Below are positions 1 to 6,725 of a DNA stretch of 64,000 bases, piece after piece. The position numbers and the translations under genes were made by a program. The notes beneath the pieces are model-generated. The model worked only from the letters and a program-made list of their open reading frames with translations. It was not told the DNA's origin and searched no databases. This DNA is from Microbacter sp049976245. Its GTDB lineage: Bacteria > Bacteroidota > Bacteroidia > Bacteroidales > Paludibacteraceae. Position 1 is the first letter of the stretch, and every line of letters begins with the position of its first letter. Location of the stretch: positions 38,176 through 102,175 of the forward strand of contig JBMFIQ010000003.1 in NCBI GenBank assembly GCA_049976245.1, written 5' to 3'.

Positions 1-990
1 TGTGTCCATTTGGTAACTTAATTGACCGTTGCCGAATTGGGCCGGTGTCGAATTATTCACTGTGGCTACTTGTCCTCCGTGTGCATAGCCGACAATGATT
101 CCGTTGATGGGTTTGACGTCGCGCGTGGAGGTGGTTGTGACGTGAGGTTGTGCAAAATAGGAATAGTTGTAATTGCCCGAAAAACTCCATTTCCCTTTTT
201 GAAATGCCAAATTAATGCCGCCTCCGTAAGCTCCACGAGTAGAAGTTTGTGCGTTTAAGGTCATTGAATATCCGTTGGCATTTGAGTTTTGTACGGTAAC
301 AATGTTGATGATTCCCCCAACACCTTCGGCATCGTATTTGGCACCGGGCTGCGTGATGACCTGAATGGTTTTGATCATGTTGGCCGGAAAACTTTTCAAA
401 ATTTGGGACGGGTTATTGCTGAATAGGTTGGAAGGTTTTCCATTGAGGTAAATCTTGAAATTGGATGATCCTTGCAGCTGAATGTTGTCTTGGCCGTCAA
501 CGGTGACCATAGGAACTTTTCGTAGCATATCCAGTGCGGTAGAGGCTTTTGATTCAGGATCTTGTTGTATATCGTACGAGATTTTATCCACATCGGCTTT
601 TATGAGCGGTTTGGTGGCAACCACCAACACTTCTTTCAGGTGTTGATTGTCGCTCATTGGAACTTTACCAAGTTGTGCAATGGGATGACTGTTGCTGATA
701 GTAAAATTTTTAACGGCTGATGTTTTGCCTACAAATGAGACTACGATGAGATATTTTCCCGGATTTTTCAGGTTGCCGGTAAATTCGCCATTGACATCAC
801 CGGCAAATCGGGCAATGACTTGTTTGGGGTTGTCCGCATTGAGAACAGAGCAAGTTACGTACGGAATCGTTTCTCCCGAAAGTGAATCGACGGCTTGTCC
901 TTTTATTTCATATTTTGATGTGCTGGTTTGTGCAAATGTCCAAAACGGAAGCATCACAAGAGAGAAGAGCAGGATAGAAATGGGGTTCAT
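1..990 (-). CDS. Outer-membrane TonB-dependent receptor-like beta-barrel protein, partial (C-terminus beyond window)
   Basis: Reading the minus strand from ATG at 990 gives 330 codons without a stop, running off the left edge. The N-terminus is a signal peptide (MNPISILLFSLVMLPFWTFAQ). Next comes a carboxypeptidase-regulatory-like beta-sandwich (about residues 27-110), then a plug-type domain with the typical segments VPMVTVDGQDNIQLQGS, YLNGKPSN and GVGGIINIVT, and the first barrel strands. This order is typical of Bacteroidota outer-membrane proteins of the OMP_b-brl/TonB-receptor type. The ligand cannot be told from the part visible. It lies downstream of the small membrane protein at 1143-1412 on the same strand, but the gap of about 150 bp leaves co-transcription open. 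Family is well supported; specificity is unknown. Confidence 0.88.
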   Translation of the reverse strand, partial: MNPISILLFSLVMLPFWTFAQTSTSKYEIKGQAVDSLSGETIPYVTCSVLNADNPKQVIARFAGDVNGEFTGNLKNPGKYLIVVSFVGKTSAVKNFTISNSHPIAQLGKVPMSDNQHLKEVLVVATKPLIKADVDKISYDIQQDPESKASTALDMLRKVPMVTVDGQDNIQLQGSSNFKIYLNGKPSNLFSNNPSQILKSFPANMIKTIQVITQPGAKYDAEGVGGIINIVTVQNSNANGYSMTLNAQTSTRGAYGGGINLAFQKGKWSFSGNYNYSYFAQPHVTTTSTRDVKPINGIIVGYAHGGQVATVNNSTPAQFGNGQLSYQMDT

Positions 991-1142
991 TTTGTGTTGT
1001 TTTTTTTTTTTTATGGTTATATTGAACTTGTTTCACACATTGTTTTACAAATGAAAAGTTACCATGATCGGTTAATGAAGGTTTTGCCCCATTATTGTTC
1101 GGTCATGAATGAAATTTTTTTGAAAAATTTTTCGGTTAGTAT

Positions 1143-1412
1143 TTATTGATTTGTTGAGGAGTCGGATGGATGAGGTGTCAATGGATGATTTACACCATAG
1201 ACAATTTGAATGTTGTAGTGCGTTGATTGTTCTTGAGGTGAATTGGTTTGATAGAAATACTCAAAAATGTTGGGATTGTTACCGGTTTTGTGTTTTAATG
1301 ATAAAAACCCCACGATTGGAATGCTGATGAGCAAAAAAGAAATGATGAGCAAGGTGATGTTGCTTTTTTTCTTCAAGGGTTCAAGGCTTGTTTTAGCAAA
1401 AGATGTTTTCAT
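1143..1412 (-). CDS. Small single-pass membrane protein, function unknown
   Basis: An 89-residue protein with a basic N-terminus (MKTSFAKTSLEPLKKKSN), one strong hydrophobic segment (about residues 19-39, ITLLIISFLLISIPIVGFL) and a polar C-terminal tail of about 50 residues, so probably inner-membrane with the tail outside. No family is recognised. The start codon deserves notice: ATGAAA at 1412-1407 is the terminal ATGAAA of dispersed repeat R1, so the repeat supplies the first two codons and the A-rich leader. The gene sits between the GntR regulator and the partial receptor, all on the minus strand. It could be a chance reading frame, but the hydrophobic segment and the same start arrangement at four certain genes favour a real gene. 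Confidence 0.55.
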   Translation of the reverse strand: MKTSFAKTSLEPLKKKSNITLLIISFLLISIPIVGFLSLKHKTGNNPNIFEYFYQTNSPQEQSTHYNIQIVYGVNHPLTPHPSDSSTNQ

Positions 1413-1499
1413 ACGTCTAATTTTTTTAACACTAAAAATGTATGGAACTCGTTAAATAGTCATATGTTTGATCATAAGCTATTTGTATGGCTCGTTCAT
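1408..1499 (-). repeat. Dispersed repeat R1 (minus orientation)
   Basis: Near-complete copy of the dispersed family. Read on the minus strand it runs from ATGAACGAGCCAT (one base shorter than the usual ATGAAACGAGCC) through ACGAGTTCCATAC to AGACGTATGAAA. The final ATGAAA is the start of the small membrane protein gene ending at 1412. Confidence 0.85.
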
Positions 1500-1637
1500 T
1501 AATGATTCCATGGTTGTGAAAGTTGTATTTACTCTTTGTTTTTTGTCGGCTAATTAAATGCTATATTGATGATTATAAATGATTTGTAGATGTTCACCCG
1601 TTTGATTTGTCTGCTGATTCAAATTGGCCGGTTCTTT

Positions 1638-2009
1638 TTATTCCGCTTGGTTGTGTCGAAACGCTTCGTATTGCTGAAGGACTTCATCAACGGTGATATG
1701 CAATAAATTCATGGTTTTAAAAACTTGAGGCAACTGTTCGTTGAAAAATTCATCGCGTTGCAATTGAACAACCTGACCGGTTGCATTGCTTGCTACAAAA
1801 TAACCGATGCCGCGTTTGTTGTAGATGATATGTTTGTTTTGAAGATATTCAAAGGTGCGCATGGCCGTGTTGGGATTGACTTGTAGATCAGAACCTAATT
1901 CACGGACAGATGGGATGCGTTCTTCTTCTTTCCAAGTTCCGTTTACTATGTTATCGCAAATATAATCTGCAATTTGCAAGTAAATAGGTTTGTTGTTGTT
2001 GAATTCCAT
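1638..2009 (-). CDS. GntR-family transcriptional regulator, YtrA type
   Basis: A 123-residue protein: an N-terminal winged helix (about residues 8-72, including RIPSVRELGSDLQVNPNT and the wing YNKRGIGYFV) followed by only about 50 helical residues. Lack of a large ligand domain and the short length define the YtrA subfamily, which usually represses an adjacent ABC transporter operon. It is the third gene of such an operon (ATPase 2760-3596, membrane protein 2056-2736, then this gene). An AGTGTA-N12-TACAAT inverted repeat at 3610-3633 over the operon's start of transcription is the likely operator, so autorepression is inferred. The signal sensed is unknown; in other bacteria these systems respond to envelope stress or peptides. 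Confidence 0.9.
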   Translation of the reverse strand: MEFNNNKPIYLQIADYICDNIVNGTWKEEERIPSVRELGSDLQVNPNTAMRTFEYLQNKHIIYNKRGIGYFVASNATGQVVQLQRDEFFNEQLPQVFKTMNLLHITVDEVLQQYEAFRHNQAE

Positions 2010-2055
2010 GAGCTTTCAATTATTTTTTTGTTGGATTTGTTTTGGAGAAGCCAAA

Positions 2056-2736
2056 TCAAAGTTCTTGTTCTTCCAGCTTGAAATAGGAAACGAGCCAAAA
2101 TCCAAATGGGAAAACAAGCGTCAAAATGATTTCAGCATAATGAAACACCCATGGTTTAGCACTCCATTCAAAGGGAAGATTAGCAGTAGAAAGTTGAAAA
2201 GCATTGAGCCAACTGACTCCCACAATGGTGCCAAGAATGGCAATGATGAACAAAATGGCAATCAGTTTTTGCCATTTTCTTCTTCGAAACGTCATGACGG
2301 CAAAAATGGATAATGACTGCGCTGCAATGGCATTCCAATAACTTGAAAAAGTGGATTTTATATTGATAAACGAACTCATATCTTCTGGATGAATCACTTG
2401 GTTGATCAAACGAAGGATGAACCAAATCATCCATAAAAAAAGAGGCAAAATAACGACACATTGTGTCCAGCACGCTGCCATTTTTTCTGCATTGGATGCC
2501 GGCAACATGGTGTACATCAATCCTTTGACCGAATGATAAACATGGTTGTAGAAAATAAATGGAGCAATGAGCAGAATGATGACTGAAATGGCTCCAAAGC
2601 CGTTATTCCCAATATGCTGATTGAGCAAGGCAACGAGGATTACTACTGCTCCAAAGTAAAGGTAATTTTTTCGAAACTGTTGTGTTTCAACACTTACCAG
2701 ATGAAAATATCGTGACGGATTGAAAAATGAGTTCAT
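2056..2736 (-). CDS. ABC transporter membrane subunit (putative)
   Basis: A 226-residue hydrophobic protein with about six predicted membrane segments: YLYFGAVVILVALL near residues 25-38, FGAISVIILLIAPFIFY near 47-63, VVILPLFLWMIWFILRL, SLSIFAVMTF, LIAILFIIAILGTIVGV, and a final one near the C-terminus. It lies 23 bp downstream of the ATPase gene and upstream of the GntR gene, so it is inferred to be the permease partner. No family motif is recognised with certainty; similar small membrane proteins accompany YtrA-type ABC ATPases in Bacteroidota. Substrate unknown. Confidence 0.7.
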   Translation of the reverse strand: MNSFFNPSRYFHLVSVETQQFRKNYLYFGAVVILVALLNQHIGNNGFGAISVIILLIAPFIFYNHVYHSVKGLMYTMLPASNAEKMAACWTQCVVILPLFLWMIWFILRLINQVIHPEDMSSFINIKSTFSSYWNAIAAQSLSIFAVMTFRRRKWQKLIAILFIIAILGTIVGVSWLNAFQLSTANLPFEWSAKPWVFHYAEIILTLVFPFGFWLVSYFKLEEQEL

Positions 2737-2759
2737 ATCGATTTTTTTTGTTTTCTCTT

Positions 2760-3596
2760 TTACTTTGTTTTTGGATAGACGTTCTTAAAATAGGCTCGAT
2801 TGGCAATGACGGCATTGAACAACAATTCGATGTTTAATTTGCTTTCGATGCCGTTTTGATTGATCGAAATGACATTGTAGCCTCCCGGTGTTGGTTCATA
2901 ATACAAAGCGTCGGGTGGAATGACTGACTCGACACTGAACATCAGCTTTTGGGTGATGGATTCCACTGAATCGTTCAGTAATACCTGATTGCGTTCTAAA
3001 ATAACAATTGGATCTATCAAAAGTTCTAAATCCCTAACCTGATGCGTAGAGATGATGATGCATTTTTTTTCGTCGGCCACTTGTGCAATCAATCTTCGAA
3101 AAATGGTTTTGGAGGGAATATCCAATCCGTTGGTGGGTTCATCCAGCAACAAAATGGGGGTGTTTACTGATAACGCCATGGATATCAATGTTTTTTTCTT
3201 TTGACCAAACGAAAGTTCTGTAAATTTCTTGTTCGGTTCAACACCAAATTGATCCATATACTTTGTGAACTGATCTTTGTTGAATGATGGATAAAATGAA
3301 CCGTTACGTTGGACAAAATCTTTCACCACTTCGTGGGGAGCATCAAATTCTTCTGGTAAATAAAAAAGAGATGCCAGAAAATCGGGATTTCTTTGTTTTG
3401 GCACAAAGTCCATGACGTCAATGGTGCCTCGTTTGGGAAACAACAATCCGGCCGTCATTCGAAGAAAAGTTGTTTTTCCGACACCGTTTTCACCTAACAA
3501 TCCGTAAATTTTGCCATGATCGAAATGAATATTCAACGCTTCAAAAATATGCTTATTGCGTTGATAACTAAAAGTTACATCTGTAAATTGAATCAT
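2760..3596 (-). CDS. ABC transporter ATP-binding protein
   Basis: A 278-residue ATPase. Visible motifs: Walker A GENGVGKTT (35-43), a degenerate signature LSFGQKKK (128-135), Walker B ILLLDEP (148-154), D-loop NGLD, and switch histidine in STHQVRD (H185). About 75 C-terminal residues follow the nucleotide-binding domain. It is the first gene of a three-gene operon with a membrane protein and a YtrA-type regulator. Upstream is a textbook Bacteroidota promoter (TTTG-N20-TATCTTTG at 3635-3666) overlapped by a palindromic operator. Family is certain; transported substrate is not predictable, with drug/peptide export or immunity being the common roles. Confidence 0.92.
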   Translation of the reverse strand: MIQFTDVTFSYQRNKHIFEALNIHFDHGKIYGLLGENGVGKTTFLRMTAGLLFPKRGTIDVMDFVPKQRNPDFLASLFYLPEEFDAPHEVVKDFVQRNGSFYPSFNKDQFTKYMDQFGVEPNKKFTELSFGQKKKTLISMALSVNTPILLLDEPTNGLDIPSKTIFRRLIAQVADEKKCIIISTHQVRDLELLIDPIVILERNQVLLNDSVESITQKLMFSVESVIPPDALYYEPTPGGYNVISINQNGIESKLNIELLFNAVIANRAYFKNVYPKTK

Positions 3597-3609
3597 AAAT
3601 CATGTAATT

Positions 3610-3633
3610 AGTGTATTAATATAATAATACAAT
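3610..3633 (-). promoter_or_regulatory. Putative GntR/YtrA operator
   Basis: Inverted repeat AGTGTA (3610-3615), 12 bp spacer, TACAAT (3628-3633); inside it lies a perfect GTATTA-N6-TAATAC palindrome. It covers the expected transcription start of the ABC operon. It closely resembles the AGTGTA-N13-TACACT operator known for Bacillus YtrA, and the operon encodes a YtrA-type regulator. Binding is inferred. Confidence 0.65.
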
Positions 3634-3634
3634 G

Positions 3635-3666
3635 CAAAGATAAATGCCAATCTTTGTTTTTCCAAA
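3635..3666 (-). promoter_or_regulatory. Promoter of the ABC transporter/gntR operon
   Basis: On the minus strand TTTG (3666-3663), a 20-nt spacer and TATCTTTG (3642-3635) match the Bacteroidota sigma-ABfr promoter exactly. The start of transcription is expected near 3628, within the operator. Confidence 0.75.
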
Positions 3667-3755
3667 TAGGAACAAGCTAAGATCCGATTTTTTTAAGAAT
3701 ATTTATTCTTTCAACGACTTTTCAAAGGAGCTATATTAAATAAATAATTCATTAA

Positions 3756-3789
3756 TTTGAGGTGGTGTGACAAATCTTTTTTATCTTTG
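3756..3789 (+). promoter_or_regulatory. Promoter of fumarase gene
   Basis: TTTG (3756-3759), 22-nt spacer, TATCTTTG (3782-3789). The -7 box is perfect and the spacer slightly long. The start codon follows at 3855, leaving a leader of about 60 nt. Confidence 0.6.
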
Positions 3790-3854
3790 AAGCAGTTAAA
3801 GTGGCAATCATCATTGAAATTTTATAATGTCAATTATTTATAAAACAAACTATT

Positions 3855-5489
3855 ATGTCAAATCCTAAATTTTTCTATCAAGAGCCGTTTCCATCAGAGA
3901 AAGATGATACCCGTTATTCATTGTTAACGAGAGAATATGTTTCGGTATCCAATTTTGAAGGGCATGAGATGCTCAAAGTGGATCCCGAAGCACTCACGCT
4001 TTTATCCCGAACGGCGCTTCGTGAAGTCTCCTTTAAGTTGAGACCTGCACACAACGAACAGGTAAGCAGTATTTTATCCGATCCTGAAGCCAGTGAAAAC
4101 GATCGTGCAGTGGCTTTAACCATGTTGTTGAACGCTGAAATTGCTGCAGAAGGTCAATTACCTTTTTGTCAAGATACAGGGACAGCTATTGTGATGGCAA
4201 AGAAAGGACAACAAGTTTGGACAGGCTGCAATGACGAAGCATATTTGTCAAAGGGAATTTTTGAAACCTACACCAAAGAGAATCTTCGTTATTCACAAAC
4301 AGTGGCTTTGGATATGTACACGGAAAAAAATAGCGGAACCAATTTGCCGGCGCAAATCGATATTTATGCCACTGAAGGGATGGAGTATTCTTTTTTATTT
4401 CTGGCTAAAGGTGGTGGTTCAGCCAATAAAACTTATTTGTTTCAGGAGACAAAAGCATTGTTAACCCCTGAAAAGTTGGAATCATTTTTGGTTGAGAAAA
4501 TGAAAATGTTGGGAACAGCGGCCTGTCCTCCTTATCATATTGCTTTCGTCATTGGAGGAACATCTGCCGAGGCTTGTCTTAAAACGGTAAAATTAGCTTC
4601 AGCAAAATACCTCGATTCATTGCCGACATCGGGCAATGATTACGGGCGTGCATTTAGGGATGTAGATTTGGAAAAAAAATTATTGGTTGCTGCACAGCAG
4701 TTTGGATTAGGTGCTCAGTTTGGCGGAAAATATTATGCACACGATGTTCGGGTTATTCGTTTGCCTCGTCACGGAGCTTCATGTCCCGTTGGTATGGGTG
4801 TTTCGTGTAGCGCCGATCGCAATGTGAAAGCAAAAATCAACAAGGATGGCATTTGGCTGGAACAATTAGATGCCAATCCCGGCCGATTAATTCCTGAAAA
4901 GTTTCGAAAAGGAGAAGGCCGTTTGAAAGGTATTCCCATTAACTTGAATAGACCAATAAAGGAAGTGTTGGCAGAATTGTCAAAATATCCTGTTTCTACA
5001 TTTTTATCGTTGAGCGGGACGATTGTCGTGGCACGTGACATTGCGCATGCTAAACTAAAAGAAAAGTTGGATCGTGGCGAAGATCTTCCATCCTACATCA
5101 AAGATCATCCTGTTTATTATGCCGGGCCGGCCAAAACACCAGAAGGCATGGCTTGTGGTTCGATGGGCCCGACAACAGCGGGAAGAATGGATGGCTATGT
5201 TGATTTGTTTCAAGAACACGGTGGCAGCTTGATTATGATTGCCAAGGGGAATCGGAGTCAGGAAGTAACCGATGCTTGTAAAAAACACGGTGGTTTTTAT
5301 TTGGGTTCCATTGGCGGACCGGCAGCCATTCTGGCTAAAGAAAACATTCAGCGCATTGAATGCCTCGAATATCCTGAATTGGGAATGGAAGCCATTTGGA
5401 AAATAGAAGTGGTGGATTTTCCCGCTTTTATTTTGGTGGATGATAAAGGAAATGATTTTTTTAAGCAGATTCGACAAGTCAAGTTGTAA
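3855..5489 (+). CDS. fumB: Fumarate hydratase class I (4Fe-4S, oxygen-labile)
   Basis: A 544-residue enzyme, about the length of E. coli FumA/FumB, catalysing reversible hydration of fumarate to malate. The three cluster-ligand cysteines fall at the E. coli positions: C105 (QLPFCQDTGT), C224 (GTAACPPYH) and C318 (PVGMGVSCSADRN). N-terminal alpha and C-terminal beta domains are fused in one chain, as in the enterobacterial enzymes and unlike the split archaeal type. It is a single-gene unit with its own promoter and is followed by a bidirectional terminator at 5512-5545. In anaerobic Bacteroidales this enzyme works in the reductive branch from oxaloacetate to succinate. The symbol is by homology; fumA would be equally fair. 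Confidence 0.96.
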   Translation: MSNPKFFYQEPFPSEKDDTRYSLLTREYVSVSNFEGHEMLKVDPEALTLLSRTALREVSFKLRPAHNEQVSSILSDPEASENDRAVALTMLLNAEIAAEGQLPFCQDTGTAIVMAKKGQQVWTGCNDEAYLSKGIFETYTKENLRYSQTVALDMYTEKNSGTNLPAQIDIYATEGMEYSFLFLAKGGGSANKTYLFQETKALLTPEKLESFLVEKMKMLGTAACPPYHIAFVIGGTSAEACLKTVKLASAKYLDSLPTSGNDYGRAFRDVDLEKKLLVAAQQFGLGAQFGGKYYAHDVRVIRLPRHGASCPVGMGVSCSADRNVKAKINKDGIWLEQLDANPGRLIPEKFRKGEGRLKGIPINLNRPIKEVLAELSKYPVSTFLSLSGTIVVARDIAHAKLKEKLDRGEDLPSYIKDHPVYYAGPAKTPEGMACGSMGPTTAGRMDGYVDLFQEHGGSLIMIAKGNRSQEVTDACKKHGGFYLGSIGGPAAILAKENIQRIECLEYPELGMEAIWKIEVVDFPAFILVDDKGNDFFKQIRQVKL

Positions 5490-5511
5490 CTCTTGCTTAA
5501 ATGTTAAGAAT

Positions 5512-5545
5512 AAAAAAAGCTGTCATTTTGTGACAGCTTTTTTTT
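5512..5545. terminator. Bidirectional intrinsic terminator between fumarase and ompH
   Basis: GCTGTCA (5519-5525), TTTTG loop, TGACAGC (5531-5537), flanked by an A-run on the left and a T-run on the right, so it can stop transcription from either converging gene. Confidence 0.9.
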
Positions 5546-5568
5546 CGATTGCAAAGCAAGCAACAACA

Positions 5569-6135
5569 TTATTTTGTTTTACCTTTAGCCGGAGCTGTGG
5601 TGGCAGCAGGTGCTGGAGCTGAAGTTGCACCAGGAGTGATCCCTAATTTTTTCAATACCAATGGTGTGACATCTACCGTTTGATCTGAATGATATACAAT
5701 GGCAGGAACTTGTAAATCAAAAATGTAAGTAAATCCGTTTTCTTGTCCTACATCATCGATGGCTTTTTTGATTTTATCAACAACAGGTTGAATCAGTTCT
5801 TGTTGTTTCTTTTGTAAATCATTCTGAGCAGTTTCATTCAAAGTGCTGATGCGTTGTTCCATGTCGGCTATTTCGCTTTGACGAGCTTGTTGAATGGCTG
5901 GCGGCATACTGTCGCGCTGATCGACAAATTGTTTGACTCGACGATTGTATTCGTCTCTCATTTGAGTTAATTGCGTTTGATAGGTGTTGGCTAAGTCCTG
6001 CAATGTTTTTTCAATCTTTGCCTTTTCGGGCATCGCATTGTAAATGTCTTGTGTGTTTAATTCCCCAAATTTGTATTGCGCAAAAAGTGTCACAGGGGCT
6101 AGTAAAAGAATCAGAACTAAAATTTTTTTAAACAT
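5569..6135 (-). CDS. OmpH/Skp-family periplasmic chaperone
   Basis: A 188-residue protein with signal peptide (MFKKILVLILLLAPVTLFAQ) and a Skp-like body: a short beta segment (KFGELNTQDIYNAMPEKAKIE), a long charged coiled coil (about residues 40-130) and the closing beta strands (FTYIFDLQVPAIVYH). Skp trimers hold unfolded outer-membrane proteins in the periplasm and pass them to the BAM complex. The C-terminal 20 or so residues are an Ala/Pro/Thr-rich tail ending KGKTK, absent from classical Skp. It is the last gene of the minus-strand cluster with a second ompH paralogue (6186-6710) and bamA (6726-9353), 50 bp from its paralogue. Confidence 0.9.
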   Translation of the reverse strand: MFKKILVLILLLAPVTLFAQYKFGELNTQDIYNAMPEKAKIEKTLQDLANTYQTQLTQMRDEYNRRVKQFVDQRDSMPPAIQQARQSEIADMEQRISTLNETAQNDLQKKQQELIQPVVDKIKKAIDDVGQENGFTYIFDLQVPAIVYHSDQTVDVTPLVLKKLGITPGATSAPAPAATTAPAKGKTK

Positions 6136-6185
6136 AACGAATTGAATTTTTGAGATTAAAAATTATGAGTGGCAAATGTACATAT

Positions 6186-6710
6186 TTATTTTGAATATCC
6201 AAGTTTGGACAGCACTTCATCGCTGATGTCTAATTTCGGCGATGAAAAAATGATGTTGGTGGCCGATGATTTATCCAAAATCAACTGATAGCCTTTATCG
6301 GAAGAGATGGACTGAATGGCGTTGTAAATTTCATCTTGAATGGGTTTAATTAAACTTGCCCGTTTTTTAAAAAGTTCGCCGTTTGGCCCAAAGTATTTGA
6401 CTTTAAGATCCTGAACCGCTTTTTCCTGTGTTGCGATTTCATTTTCCCTTTTTGTTTTCATATCGGCTGATAAGAAAACCACTTCGGTTTGATAGGCTTT
6501 GATCATGTTTTGAACATTTTGATCGGCTGCATCAACTTCTGCCTGCCATTTTTTTGATGCAAGGTTCAACTGATCATTCGCTGCCTCGACAGCAGGAATG
6601 TGTTTCATGATGTAATTCATATCGACCAATGCAAACTTTTGTGCTTCCGTTCGATGAATCGCAACAAAAGATAAAAGCAGGATGAATGTTATTTTGACAA
6701 ATGATTTCAT
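6186..6710 (-). CDS. OmpH/Skp-family periplasmic chaperone (paralogue)
   Basis: A 174-residue protein with a signal peptide ending ...SFVAIHRTEAQ, then FALVDMNYIMKHIPAVEAAN (the Skp first strand and tentacle start), a charged coiled coil to about residue 125, and the closing strand GYQLILDKSSATNIIFSS. It lies 15 bp downstream of bamA on the same strand, so it is almost certainly co-transcribed. Tandem ompH genes after bamA are usual in Bacteroidales. The two copies differ in the tail: this one ends LSKLGYSK without the Pro/Ala extension. Confidence 0.92.
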   Translation of the reverse strand: MKSFVKITFILLLSFVAIHRTEAQKFALVDMNYIMKHIPAVEAANDQLNLASKKWQAEVDAADQNVQNMIKAYQTEVVFLSADMKTKRENEIATQEKAVQDLKVKYFGPNGELFKKRASLIKPIQDEIYNAIQSISSDKGYQLILDKSSATNIIFSSPKLDISDEVLSKLGYSK

Positions 6711-6725
6711 GCTTTTTTCAAATCA

